In this document: positions 1 through 8,351 of the stretch, piece after piece
Position numbering within the stretch: position 1 is the stretch's first letter
Layout of the letters: each line of letters opens with the position of its first letter
From: a bacterium
GTDB taxonomy: Bacteria > Orphanbacterota > Orphanbacteria > Orphanbacterales > Orphanbacteraceae
DNA length: 64,000 nucleotides
Direction of reading: 5' to 3'
Assembly: GCA_025782575.1 (NCBI GenBank)
Contig: JALGYY010000047.1
Coordinates: 1-64,000, forward strand
Notes under the pieces: model-generated
The model's database searches: none
What the model was told of the DNA's origin: nothing
Seen by the model: the letters and a program-made list of their open reading frames with translations, nothing else
Position numbers and translations under genes: made by a program

Positions 1-18
1 ACATTCCTCCTCACACAT

Positions 19-228
19 CTACCCTTGTCGATCCAAGCCCCATAAACATTCTAACACCCTCTTTTTCGGCTTCGAGAGAGGCGGCGCAAGATCGATCGCG
101 GTTGGATTCAGAAAACCGTCGAGAAGATCCCGTTCAATCGGTCCTCGATAACGAGACGTCTTCTGATGAGGATCCTGAGAGGAGTCTGCGCTGTTCGAGA
201 TCGGCAGGCTCCAGAACCTGTCAAGCAA
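19..228 (-). pseudogene. 5' fragment of an HNH-endonuclease-family gene copy (runs off left edge)
   Basis: The reading frame starts at a TTG (LLDRFWSLP) and stops after about 69 codons. It resembles the beginning of the HNH relic at 5702-6935: both start LLD.FW..P, both have G.I..DLL.. near residue 30, and both show a DR[QR] before the place where the DUF222-like helical region begins in the other copy. The DNA upstream of both starts is also alike, including 26 identical bases at 219-244 and 6926-6951. The conserved nuclease part would lie left of base 1, so I cannot tell whether the rest is intact, but the frame already ends at the point equivalent to the family's conserved start. Relationship to the second copy is seen directly; family assignment is by that relationship only. 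Confidence 0.4.
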
Positions 229-244
229 TATTTCTTGAAATCGA
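219..244. repeat. 26-bp identical leader repeat, copy 1
   Basis: Twenty-six bases here are identical to 6926-6951, inside a longer similar stretch (about 210-275 against 6917-6982). Each copy lies just upstream of, and across, the TTG start of an HNH-family relic, so it marks a duplicated gene 5' region. Confidence 0.8.
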
Positions 245-368
245 TAGAAAAATCAAAATAGTCGAGCAACTCGAGGCTAAAAGATGACCGGCACGGAGTA
301 GGAAACCACACACGTCTCCGGACAGCCCCCATTTTCGCCTCTCACGTCCACCAGTCGTTTCGATACAA

Positions 369-881
369 CTAACAGGCGTTCCTCTCTAACCTGATACGGA
401 GCGCATCTATGCTATAACAGTGCTCTCGCAATGCGCCCATAGGGATGCGATTGAGTTTGCGATTAACTTCATCGTGCGGGGCATTAAACAGGCCGCCACC
501 GGAATGGACTATCCATTCCAATTGGAATGCCAGATCGTTCATGGAACCGAGCACGCTTCGATTGTTTGTTTTGGCGAAGCCTATGGTCCGATATTCATCG
601 AGTACCGACTCAATCTGCTCCTGACTGAACCCCTCGAGTCTGAGATTACGAAACAGCTTCTGGCCGAACACACTAGCGAGGGCCTGAAAATCCGGTTTCT
701 TTAGCCCTGGTGCAAAAATCGAGAAGAGCGTCACGTCGTTCGTGAACAAAACGCATTTTCTGCGCTCGAACCGAAGGAGATTCGCATGCCATCCGCCTAG
801 ATTCCCTGGCGTCGGCTCCTCGTTTGTCGGTGGATTGCCGATCTCCTTCATCAGTTTTCTTGTACAGCGAATCAGTTGCAT
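369..881 (-). CDS. DUF6933-type protein of unknown function
   Basis: A 170-residue protein starting MQLIRCTRKL. Conserved blocks fit the DUF6933 family as I remember it: GGWHANLLRFERRKCVLFTN near residue 30, a K-x-D-F block, FAKTNNRSVLGSMNDLAFQ in the second half and a closing LNRIPMGAL. No catalytic motif is recognisable and the function is unknown. The open frame extends upstream to 1109, but that part is antisense-like sequence inside the previous gene. The ATG at 881 is preferred because it overlaps the last 10 nt of the upstream phosphotransferase gene, typical translational coupling here. It is the last gene of a leftward operon of five. Confidence 0.85.
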   Translation of the reverse strand: MQLIRCTRKLMKEIGNPPTNEEPTPGNLGGWHANLLRFERRKCVLFTNDVTLFSIFAPGLKKPDFQALASVFGQKLFRNLRLEGFSQEQIESVLDEYRTIGFAKTNNRSVLGSMNDLAFQLEWIVHSGGGLFNAPHDEVNRKLNRIPMGALREHCYSIDALRIRLERNAC

Positions 882-1789
882 GATCCAATTGTCCTGTCTA
901 TTACTTGAGGAGACGTTCCGGCAATTAACGGGTTCGTGTTCCGGTGTTCGGCAAGCACAATCAGAGCCTTCCATAGCGCCCAACCACGACCCCGTTCTCT
1001 GGTCGCGGCGTCGACTGGGAGGGCGGCGAAAAACGCCTCTCGGCTCTTCCTCGAGAAGAGCGTCCAGGCAATTGCCAGGTCGCACGCAGGATCGCCAACG
1101 CCAGAACACCCGAAGTCGATGACGGCGCTCAACCGACCCCCATCGATCAATAGGTTCGCCGCACAGATGTCTCCATGGAGACAGGCCGGTCTACCGTTCC
1201 ACGGTGCCGCTAGTGAAGCATCCCATACGGCGGTCACCGCTTCAGTATCAATGATGTCACGGAGGGCCGCAATCGAGTTCCGCGTTTCAGTGTCATAAAT
1301 AGACAGTGGCCCGCCGCGGAAGAAGTTGTGCTGCCCAGGTGGCGGGCCATCGGCCGGATCAATTTGCTGCAATGCCGCGAGGAATCCAGCCAATGTCACT
1401 GCAAACTGCTGCAGGTCGTCGATCCGCTCAATGGTCGCGCTCTCACCCTGCAGCCATCGGTAGACGGACCAGTTCCAGGGATAGTCGTCGGAGGGGAGAC
1501 CCATTGCCAGAGGGACGGGAATGGGAAGCGGCAGGAGCGGCGCAAGAACCGGTAACCACTGCTGTTCCTTTTTCACTTGAGTGGAGTAGCGCTCGGCGCT
1601 CGGCATTCGCACTGACATACCGGGGCCAAGACGAAGGGTTCTGTTATCCCACCCAAGGAACTCGATCGGGGTGATCGGAAGACCGGCCCACTCCGGGAAT
1701 TGGGCGGCCACCAATCGGCCGACAAGAGAAACGGTGATCTCGATTTTCGTGTCAGGCGTGTCACTTGGCGGCACTTGCGCTCTACACAT
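872..1789 (-). CDS. Aminoglycoside/macrolide phosphotransferase-like kinase
   Basis: A 305-residue protein kinase-like phosphotransferase (APH/choline kinase superfamily). The catalytic loop CLHGDICAANLL (HGD.x3.N) is followed about 20 residues later by VIDFGCSGVGDPACDLA, the Mg-binding aspartate and the usual D-x2-D-A stretch. The N-lobe has GWDNRTLRLG followed by SVRMPSAERY, typical of the subgroup with PYPWxWSVYRWLEGE (here DYPWNWSVYRWLQGE). Family members phosphorylate antibiotics, but many environmental ones have unknown substrates, so resistance should not be assumed. The ATG start overlaps the thioesterase stop by 8 nt, and the 3' end overlaps the DUF6933 gene. The residues after the final helix (about AEHRNTNPLIAG) are short, so the C-terminus may be slightly abbreviated. 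Confidence 0.9.
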   Translation of the reverse strand: MCRAQVPPSDTPDTKIEITVSLVGRLVAAQFPEWAGLPITPIEFLGWDNRTLRLGPGMSVRMPSAERYSTQVKKEQQWLPVLAPLLPLPIPVPLAMGLPSDDYPWNWSVYRWLQGESATIERIDDLQQFAVTLAGFLAALQQIDPADGPPPGQHNFFRGGPLSIYDTETRNSIAALRDIIDTEAVTAVWDASLAAPWNGRPACLHGDICAANLLIDGGRLSAVIDFGCSGVGDPACDLAIAWTLFSRKSREAFFAALPVDAATRERGRGWALWKALIVLAEHRNTNPLIAGTSPQVIDRTIGSCN

Positions 1790-2234
1790 CTTCTCGGTCG
1801 TAAACAGTCATGATCGTACAGACCATAGTAGCGAGTAGTTTCTCCCCGCCATCACCGTCGCCGAACACTTCACCTTCTGTGACAGTAATGTTTCTACCGG
1901 GCTTCCTCACAGTGCCGACCGCTCGGAACAGCTTTCCGTTCGCCGGGGAGAGCAGATTGATTTTGAACTCGATGCTGAGGACGGAAGCGCCCTTCGGCAT
2001 GAGCGAGAACGCTGCATATCCACAGGCGCTATCGAGTACGGTGGAGACAATTCCGGCATGAATGAACCCATGTTGTTGCGTCAGGCTGGTCTGATAAGGA
2101 AACTCAAGTACGACTTCACCGGGCTCGATGGACAGGATTGATGCGTTGACCGTTTTCATGATTTCCTGCCGGGCGAAGCTCGCCCGTATTCTCTTTTCGA
2201 AGCCTTCGTCTTTGGGTTTGAAGGCTCTATTCAT
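1782..2234 (-). CDS. PaaI-family hotdog thioesterase
   Basis: A 150-residue single hotdog-domain protein. The central helix with its catalytic-site region reads QHGFIHAGIVSTVLDSACGY, followed by VLSIEFKINLLSPA, the strand pattern of PaaI/YbgC-like acyl-CoA thioesterases; these hydrolyse aryl- or acyl-CoA in the cytoplasm. The frame is open further upstream to an ATG at 2276, but the ATG at 2234 has a GGCGAGGACA ribosome site directly before it and leaves 14 nt after the GNAT stop, so I choose it. Third gene of the operon; its stop overlaps the phosphotransferase start. Substrate unknown. Confidence 0.88.
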   Translation of the reverse strand: MNRAFKPKDEGFEKRIRASFARQEIMKTVNASILSIEPGEVVLEFPYQTSLTQQHGFIHAGIVSTVLDSACGYAAFSLMPKGASVLSIEFKINLLSPANGKLFRAVGTVRKPGRNITVTEGEVFGDGDGGEKLLATMVCTIMTVYDREDV

Positions 2235-2248
2235 TGTCCTCGCCGATT

Positions 2249-2716
2249 TCAAAGGTGCTTGATCATGATGAGGCATGGGTTGACCTCTCCCCAGAGTTTG
2301 TTCTCTTCCAGTGGCCGAAATCCAAGTGCAAAGTAGGAGCTACGAGTTCGTTCATAGTGCTCGTTCGGTCGGGATGGACCTAATGTCTTGACCTCAAGAT
2401 ACTCCACCGATCGCGATCGGAGCAACTGCTCCGCATGTTCCACCAATGCGCGGCCGAGTCCATGGCCATGGTGCTCTTTGCGGACAGCAATCACGTTGAT
2501 CTCAGCGGAAGATTCATTGTGCTGATTGAGCGTGATGAAACCGGCGATCTCCCCCGAAGTCTCCGCAACGTACGTATCCATCGTCCCGATGTCTCGGCGA
2601 TACTCAACTATGGCTTCGCCAATTCCGAACCATTCGGGCAGAGATCGCAGGATCTGTTCGCACCTGTCTGCCTCTCCATCGAGCATGGGGCGAATCGGGA
2701 TGTGAGTTTTCTTCAC
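2249..2716 (-). CDS. GNAT-family N-acetyltransferase
   Basis: A 155-residue GNAT domain. Motif A is visible as INVIAVRKEHHGHGLGRALV (the R-x2-H-G-x-G acetyl-CoA pyrophosphate loop), preceded by the AGFITL strand and followed by EYLEVKTLGPS and YERTRSSYFALGFRP, the usual C-terminal tyrosine-containing strand. The frame is open for another 69 codons upstream but that sequence belongs to the preceding gene on the same strand. The GTG at 2716 is 7 nt behind a GGAGG, which decides the start. It lies 28 nt after the carbonic-anhydrase-like gene. The acceptor (small molecule or protein N-terminus) cannot be read from sequence. Confidence 0.88.
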   Translation of the reverse strand: MKKTHIPIRPMLDGEADRCEQILRSLPEWFGIGEAIVEYRRDIGTMDTYVAETSGEIAGFITLNQHNESSAEINVIAVRKEHHGHGLGRALVEHAEQLLRSRSVEYLEVKTLGPSRPNEHYERTRSSYFALGFRPLEENKLWGEVNPCLIMIKHL

Positions 2717-2744
2717 CGGGCAGCCTCCGGGGGGCTCCAATTGT

Positions 2745-3158
2745 TCAGGCGTCCGGCTGATCAGCCCGAACGGCGGGCCCGCAATTGCAGATCTCCTCGA
2801 CTGACCATCGGTCGTTGACCCACAAGCCGAGCACGGGTGTTTCTGGAAATGTCGCCGCGATGGAGTCTGCCGACAGGGCGAGCTCACGCCGCTGATGCTC
2901 GTCGGTGGCAGGATTGCCCGCACAGTCTGTGTGAGCTACAACCGCAATGGCCGTGGATGCATGCGCCTCGAAGGACGTCCTCACCCGCCGCACGATCGAT
3001 CTTCTAGATTCGGAGTCCGACGGATCGGAGAGAATGCAAACCGGACCTGTCTCGGAGACTACGTCGACATAAAGAACGTTCAAACGCTCCTGCAGGTACC
3101 GGATGACCGGAATTTGAATTCTTCCGTCGATACAGTTGATGGCAGTGCAGTATGACAC
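2745..3158 (-). CDS. Small beta-carbonic-anhydrase-like protein
   Basis: A 137-residue protein with the zinc-ligand pattern of beta carbonic anhydrases: NCIDGR (Cys-x-Asp-x-Arg) near residue 9 and, about 70 residues later, AHTDC (His-x2-Cys). It is much shorter than typical enzymes (about 160-220 residues) and lacks the N-terminal arm, resembling the mini beta-CA group. Carbonic anhydrase activity is possible but unproven; some members are regulatory or have other substrates. The start is GTG at 3158, behind a GAGGAG about ten bases upstream. It heads the five-gene leftward operon. A cysteine pair (CNC) lies near the C-terminus. Confidence 0.7.
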   Translation of the reverse strand: MSYCTAINCIDGRIQIPVIRYLQERLNVLYVDVVSETGPVCILSDPSDSESRRSIVRRVRTSFEAHASTAIAVVAHTDCAGNPATDEHQRRELALSADSIAATFPETPVLGLWVNDRWSVEEICNCGPAVRADQPDA

Positions 3159-3587
3159 GCTTCCAGTCTCCTCAAATCAATCGAAACGTGACACGTGGCG
3201 AGATGTCGGCAGTGGTGGCACGCATACCTCTCGCCACCCACCGAGTCATTAATTATGTCTCCGGGGTGTCAGAAAAACCACCTATGTTTTCTGACACGTG
3301 ACAAGGTCTGAATTGAACCGAAATCGCCGCTCTGAGGAGTGTGGCGCCGGTTTAGACGCGTTCATCAATCGGTGAAGCCTCGAAGAGCATGACGAATTCT
3401 CAGTCATAGTTCTGGAACCTGACGCCGAGTCAGAACGCATGCTAATCATGATTTCGAGGCCGTCACAGTTTTAGGCGTCTCACCAGGCTGGCCTTGTCCC
3501 TAGTGAACGGCTTCATCTCTCTGACGGCTCGTCTGCGCGCGGAACCTCCCATCGGCAGTCCCGTACGTACACTCGCGTTGCCGACCG
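3159..3587. other. Intergenic region with an 11-bp perfect inverted repeat
   Basis: No open frame here looks like a gene. The only clear structure is a perfect inverted repeat, GTGTCAGAAAA at 3266-3276 and TTTTCTGACAC at 3287-3297, with a 10-nt loop. It lies about 110 bp upstream of the carbonic-anhydrase-like start and could be an operator, a REP-like element or a terminator-like hairpin; no second copy occurs in the window. The promoter of the leftward operon should lie between this repeat and 3158, but I cannot call a convincing box pair. Confidence 0.6.
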
Positions 3588-5660
3588 TTACTCCCCACTC
3601 CGGCCCAGGAAATCCGCTCGCAGCTCGCGTCGCATCAGTTTGTTCGAAGCGGTCCGTGGCAGCGAGTCGATCAGCGCGACTTCGTGAATCTTGAACAGTG
3701 GGTTGAGGCCGGTAGCAATCAGTTTGGCAAGTTCCTTGCGGAGTCGATCGTGGTCAGTCGCGTCCGCATTTACCTCCTCACCCACGCCGTCACTCATCAC
3801 CACATAAACAACCAATCTCTCGGGCCCTTCCCCGCCGACCTGCACGCCGATCGCCGCGCATTCGTGCACATCATCATGAACGCCCATCACCCGCTCGAGT
3901 TCGAGCGATCCTACTTTGATGCCGCCAAGATTCATGGTGTCGTCGGAGCGCCCCTGCGCCTTGAACCAACCCCCATGTAGCCGGGCGACCTGATCGCCAT
4001 GGCGACGGAGCAGCTCCCCGTCCGGCCCGGCGGGACAACCTTCGTGGTAAATCTCATGGTGATCTTTGTTGAGCAGTTCCTGCGAAAGACCGATAGATGG
4101 CGGAACGATATAGACCTCACCCATCTCTCCCTCACCGACGGCGCGCCCATCCTGATCGAGCAGTATCATTTCCATGCCGAGTGTCGGCGTGGTAAACGTG
4201 GCTGGTGACGCCGGCTGCATGACCGTTCCCGACAGATAGCCGCCGCCAATCTCCGTCCCGCCGCAATACTCGATGACCGGCGCGCGGTAACCGGCGAGGC
4301 TCATAAGCCAGAGATAGTCTCTTGAATTTGACGGCTCACCTGTGGAGCTGAACACTCGAATGCCGGACCAGTCGATGGAATTGAAGTCGGTTTTCTGCCA
4401 GGCCTTCACGAGGGAGGGGACCGTTCCGAGCATCGTGACCCCTGCGTTCTCGATGAACCGCGCGAACCCGGCACCGGCGGGAAGTCCTTCGTAGAGTGCG
4501 ATCGATGCTCGATTGATAAGTGAGGCATAGATGAGCCAGGGTCCCATCATCCAGCCGATGTTTGTCGGCCAGGCGACTGTGTCACCGGAGCGAATGTCCT
4601 GGTGATAGTGACCGTCCATGGCGCACTTGATGGGAGTCAGGTGGTTCCATGGAATCGCCTTCGGCTCGCCGGTCGTGCCTGATGAGAAAAGTAGGTTCGT
4701 TACATCGTAGGGAGAGGCGGCGATCGACTCGTACTCGGCTGAATCCGCCAACAGCTGTTTCCAGAGGAGATCGTCCTCTCGAAGAAGTGCCGGTTCGCCG
4801 GCTGATACAACAATCGCTTGCGGAGCACCTCCCCGTACCGCTCTCTCGTAGAGGGGAATTGACTTGCCCCCGCGGGAAAATGAATCGACTGTGACAACGA
4901 GCTTGGCCCGCCCGATTGTCAGCCGTTTCCGGACTTCAGAAGGGGAAAAGCTGTCGGGAATCGAGATGGCATAGCCCCCGGCCCGGATAATGCCTAGATA
5001 CGCAACCACGCATTCCAGATTCATCGGCATGTAGAGCGCTACGCCGTCTCCAGGGCCGATCCCGATTGTCTTCAGTCCCGCTGCGAATCGGTTGACCAGA
5101 TTCTCGAGCCTCTGATACGTCACCTCGGAGATTTCGGCCTTACCTTCCCGGCCAAGGCGGACGGCGACAGCCTCAGGATCCGCGGTAAAGCAGGAATCGA
5201 CGATATTGAGGGAAGCGCCGGGAAGCCAGACCGGATACTCAGGCCCGCGGGCATCGTCCATAATCCGATCGGGACCTTTCAGAAAACGAACGCCGAGTGC
5301 TCCGATCGCCTCCTCCCAGAACGCCTCCCGTTCACGGATGGTCCACGAATAAAGTTCTTCATAGCGCCTGATGGAAAGTTTCTTCATCAGCCGGCCGAGA
5401 TTCGATTTCGATCGAATTCGCCCGACGGGAACCCAGGCGGGAGGGGGGCCGGCCTCTGCGGAGCGACCGTCAAAGCACTCCCGGTAGAATGCCCATTGCT
5501 CATCGAAATTCGCCGGTGCAGCAGCCCCACTCCGCAGGTCGGCAACGAACGCAGCCCAACGGGCATTCTGATCACGATCTGCTTTGCGTTTCATCCTCTC
5601 ACTATACAATGGTGGGGGAGGGGCCGTCACTCCCATCAGGCTACGCAACTTTTGCATCAA
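3588..5660 (-). CDS. AMP-forming acyl-CoA synthetase, AAE17/18-like
   Basis: A roughly 690-residue ANL-superfamily enzyme that should activate a short or medium carboxylate to its acyl-CoA via an acyl-adenylate. The P-loop LLFSSGTTGEPKAIPW is near residue 325, followed by WPTNIGWMMGPWLIYASL, the A5 motif YCGGTEIGGGYL, the A8 hinge AQGRSDDTMNLGGIKV and PRTASNKLMRREL with the catalytic C-terminal lysine. Length and the PPPAWVP and IPDSFSPSEVRKRL blocks match plant AAE17/18 (peroxisomal) and their bacterial relatives rather than ordinary acetyl-CoA synthetase. The start is uncertain: ATGs exist at 5660, 5636 and 5594 and only the last has a purine-rich stretch (GAGAGG) close by. Transcribed alone, away from the operon to its left. 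Confidence 0.9.
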   Translation of the reverse strand: MMQKLRSLMGVTAPPPPLYSERMKRKADRDQNARWAAFVADLRSGAAAPANFDEQWAFYRECFDGRSAEAGPPPAWVPVGRIRSKSNLGRLMKKLSIRRYEELYSWTIREREAFWEEAIGALGVRFLKGPDRIMDDARGPEYPVWLPGASLNIVDSCFTADPEAVAVRLGREGKAEISEVTYQRLENLVNRFAAGLKTIGIGPGDGVALYMPMNLECVVAYLGIIRAGGYAISIPDSFSPSEVRKRLTIGRAKLVVTVDSFSRGGKSIPLYERAVRGGAPQAIVVSAGEPALLREDDLLWKQLLADSAEYESIAASPYDVTNLLFSSGTTGEPKAIPWNHLTPIKCAMDGHYHQDIRSGDTVAWPTNIGWMMGPWLIYASLINRASIALYEGLPAGAGFARFIENAGVTMLGTVPSLVKAWQKTDFNSIDWSGIRVFSSTGEPSNSRDYLWLMSLAGYRAPVIEYCGGTEIGGGYLSGTVMQPASPATFTTPTLGMEMILLDQDGRAVGEGEMGEVYIVPPSIGLSQELLNKDHHEIYHEGCPAGPDGELLRRHGDQVARLHGGWFKAQGRSDDTMNLGGIKVGSLELERVMGVHDDVHECAAIGVQVGGEGPERLVVYVVMSDGVGEEVNADATDHDRLRKELAKLIATGLNPLFKIHEVALIDSLPRTASNKLMRRELRADFLGRSGE

Positions 5661-5701
5661 ACGATGTCATCGCCCACACAGGCTGCACCTGTAACGATGG
5701 C

Positions 5702-6935
5702 TTATGATCCAGGGGGACCGTTCGTGATCTGCAGGGACTGTTCGACCTTTCGATCGGGTGGACCGAGCCCCACCCTATCCGCTTCCAGCCGGTTGTGGGG
5801 CCCGCAGAGGAGGCGCAGGTTTCCTGGTTCGTGTTCTCCGCCAAAGGCGAACGGGGTGATGTGATCGATCTGCAGGTGTCGGAATGTGGCGGGAACGGTG
5901 CTCATGGGGCTGTGCGCTACTCTTCATTTCAGCAAAGACAGGCCTGTCGGGTACACGATCTGCCGATCCAGAGCCTGCTCCAGGCTCCTCCGCGCCGCCC
6001 GCTTTGGCAGGGTCACCTACGCCGGCCAACGCTCGCTTCCTTTCCGTAGCTTTCTCTGCCCGCTCTTTTCGCTTTTCGCGACGCTCCTGCTTCTTCGCCG
6101 GATCGTGTCGTTCCAGATACTCGCGGAGCATCCTGCCGAAAACAGACTCAAGAGTCGAACTTCCCGGCGCGATCTTCCTAGCCTTCTCAAGCAACATCAT
6201 TACATCCTGATTCACAGAGAATCGCAGTTCGAATCGATCCCCGCGGTGTTCGGCCGGGCTCTTCAGCGGAGCAGGGGTGGTCAGAAATTTACCTCCGCGG
6301 CGGAGGTCAGTTTTCTTGCACTCGTTCGAATTGGTACGATCATCTGACAGATCGGGAAGGTCTTCGAGGCTCGGAAGACGAACCGGGCCAGTCAGGTCCG
6401 TCTGGTCCGATTGTTCCGCCGCCGGCTCTCCGATCGTTACCGGAGTGATCCGCTCACGCAGTTGCTTCCACCGTTTCAGGCGCCCGACAATCGCTTCCAC
6501 GTCTCGCCGCGACTTGCCTGATGCCTGTTTCAATAACTCAAAACTGTTCGCCCGATTCAAAACGCTCGAAAGAACACAGGCCGTGCTCAGGTTCAGACGG
6601 CCGTCGGAAATCATTTCGCGAATCTCCGGGTACTTCGCCATGGTCCGTGCCACGCAGATCCGTCTGCCCGCTGCTGATTCCGAGTAGCGGAGCCTTGAAA
6701 CGCAGTAGCTATGAAGTGATCGGAAACCGAGTTTCAGATGAATCTTTCGGCGATCCATCTCGGCGAGCTGATCAGTTGCTGGTCGGTCAGACAGGAGGGG
6801 ACCGGCAATGAATTTGAAAACTGAGCCGAGGAGATCACATCCAATTGATCCATGAAGAAGAGAGGCATTCCCAAGCGAGCCGGGCAAAGGATCTAAGACA
6901 ATCGAATCCGGTGAGGTCCAAAACGTGTCAAGCAA
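5702..6935 (-). pseudogene. Frameshifted DUF222-type HNH endonuclease
   Basis: The N-terminal helical part lies in one frame (6935-5775): LAEMDRRKIHLKLGFRSLH, YCVSRLRYSESAAGRRI and a basic linker rich in K, R and E match the DUF222/13E12-type HNH proteins. The nuclease motif is in another frame (from about 5905 downward): LQIDHITPFAFGGEHEPGN followed by LRLLCGPHNRLEADR, with the expected D-H, N and H-N residues. Between them (about 5890-5990) neither frame carries the usual Cys-containing stretch before the HNH, so at least one frameshift and probably some loss has happened. The family is often multicopy in bacterial genomes. The upstream region is shared with the relic at the left edge. Confidence 0.8.
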
Positions 6936-6951
6936 TATTTCTTGAAATCGA
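6926..6951. repeat. 26-bp identical leader repeat, copy 2
   Basis: Identical to 219-244. It spans the TTG start of the HNH relic on the minus strand. The TTGACA inside it looks like a -35 box, but no -10 box follows at 16-18 nt in either copy. Confidence 0.8.
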
Positions 6952-7101
6952 AAGACAATTCAAAATAATTGAGCGACACAGGGGCGGATCAGGGAATAAG
7001 GGTCATGAAGTGATTTGGGAATTCCAACGATGACGGGTCACGGCAGGGTGAATTGAGTATTGTGTCCCCAGAACTGATTTGCCCGGGGCCAGGCGCCTGA
7101 C

Positions 7102-7527
7102 TCAGCCGCGGGTTACGATCGAGTCGTTATAGGGGGATGGTTCGTCACCGTCGACGGGCTCGGTATCACCGACAGCCGCCTGAGGAGAGGACCCCGCCTT
7201 TCTCATCGAGAATCGATAGGCGGTTCCCTTGGAAAACTGGAGGATGATGCCGTAGCCGATGAGAATCACGCCACCCATGGCGATCAGGGGGAAACCATCT
7301 TTCCAGCCGGAGAGAAACGCAAGCAGGCCGAGAACGGCAACCAGAGCGCCGCCAAGCGGGCGACCGGTCAATGTGCTCTGTCTCGTGGCCCTCGTGAACC
7401 GTCGCGTCACGACCTCTCGCTCACCGGATCGGGCACCCCCATCAGCATCCGTGTCCGTCTCCGGCACCCGAAAGTAGTCAGACGTCACTCCTGGGGCGTT
7501 TCTTATGGAAACGATCTTTTTTGCCAT
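7102..7527 (-). CDS. Hypothetical small membrane protein
   Basis: A 141-residue protein of no family I recognise. The first 55 residues are hydrophilic and charged; two hydrophobic segments follow (about 57-75, LGGALVAVLGLLAFLSG, and 80-98, PLIAMGGVILIGYGIILQF), then an acidic cytoplasm- or periplasm-facing tail. No signal peptide, no cysteine. An AAAGG lies about 6 nt before the ATG. It stands alone between the HNH relic and the lipoprotein gene. Confidence 0.6.
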   Translation of the reverse strand: MAKKIVSIRNAPGVTSDYFRVPETDTDADGGARSGEREVVTRRFTRATRQSTLTGRPLGGALVAVLGLLAFLSGWKDGFPLIAMGGVILIGYGIILQFSKGTAYRFSMRKAGSSPQAAVGDTEPVDGDEPSPYNDSIVTRG

Positions 7528-7662
7528 CGGATGGCCTTTCAGGGGATCTGCTTGAATTTCAATAGCCAGTATACACCATAACTACATGGAAAGTCAATGA
7601 GTTAGGCGATTGGGGAGGTGGTTCGAAGGTCAGGGGCGGGCTGCCGAGTGCCTCATGAAACG

Positions 7663-7689
7663 AAAACGGGCGAGCCTGAGGCCCGCCCG
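7663..7689 (-). terminator. Hairpin terminator after the DUF6370-like lipoprotein gene
   Basis: CGGGCG.GCCT pairs with AGGC.CGCCCG (7667-7689) around a one-base loop, and read leftward it is followed by TTTTCG. It lies about 33 bp past the lipoprotein stop codon. Confidence 0.6.
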
Positions 7690-7721
7690 CATATCGTTAC
7701 CAGCTCCTATCTGCGTAGCGA

Positions 7722-8153
7722 TTACTCGCCGAAATCGACCATCGATGCGACAAAGACGCCGTCTTCGATCTTTCCTTCTACGTTGGCCATCTTCGGGGCC
7801 TTGCAGAGACCGATGCTGTGAGCGTCAATATCGACGCCGGTAAGCTTGTAAGCCTGGTCGCCGATTTTGACGGCAGGTCCGCAACCCTTGAAACCATCGA
7901 TGTGATAGGTGCAGCTTCCACAGCCGAGCTCGACCTGCTGCGCGTCGCCTACCGCAGCGGCGAGCCTCTCAACCGCATCCTCTGCCGTCTGCGCTACTTG
8001 TTCCGCCCCGTCAACCGCCTTCTTGTAGACCTCACCCGCTGTCTGTCCCGCGTTGTCGGCGGCCGTTTTCGCCGTATCTTCGGCATTTTGCCCGGATGAA
8101 CCGCATCCGACGACCAAAAGGCCGCAAAGTACGAGCGCTGCAAATCCCTTCAT
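7722..8153 (-). CDS. DUF6370-like lipoprotein
   Basis: A 143-residue lipoprotein. The signal peptide MKGFAALVLCGLLVVGC ends in a lipobox. An alanine-rich amphipathic helix of about 45 residues (AEDTAKTAADNAGQTAGEVY and onward) links to a C-terminal domain starting VELGCGSCTYHIDG and continuing GCGPAV, IDAHSIGLC and VEGKIEDGVFVAS. The four cysteines in CGxC, GC and LC positions resemble the DUF6370 family, possibly a metal-binding or disulfide-bonded module; function unknown. The ATG at 8153 is chosen over the open frame's 8204 because CAGGAGG precedes it and the signal peptide starts there. Confidence 0.75.
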   Translation of the reverse strand: MKGFAALVLCGLLVVGCGSSGQNAEDTAKTAADNAGQTAGEVYKKAVDGAEQVAQTAEDAVERLAAAVGDAQQVELGCGSCTYHIDGFKGCGPAVKIGDQAYKLTGVDIDAHSIGLCKAPKMANVEGKIEDGVFVASMVDFGE

Positions 8154-8351
8154 GGTAATAACCTCCTGCTGGGGAATCCTCGGGGGAATTGTCGCACTGT
8201 TCAATCGACCAATGCAACCAACATTCCCCCTGATCTTGCATCCGTGCTATAATAAACATCTCCCCCGATAGATCAGCTCCCAATCCGTTCTGCTCCCGAA
8301 ATACGGGGAAACTCCGGTTTCTCATTAACAACTCGGCCAGGAGGGTCATTC

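Noticed and set aside
219-250. TTGACA in the HNH leader (complement strand) as a -35 promoter box
   Set aside because: No -10 box follows at 16-18 nt in either copy.
7610-7650. GGTTCGAAGGTC resembling a tRNA T-arm
   Set aside because: No acceptor, D or anticodon stem can be built around it.
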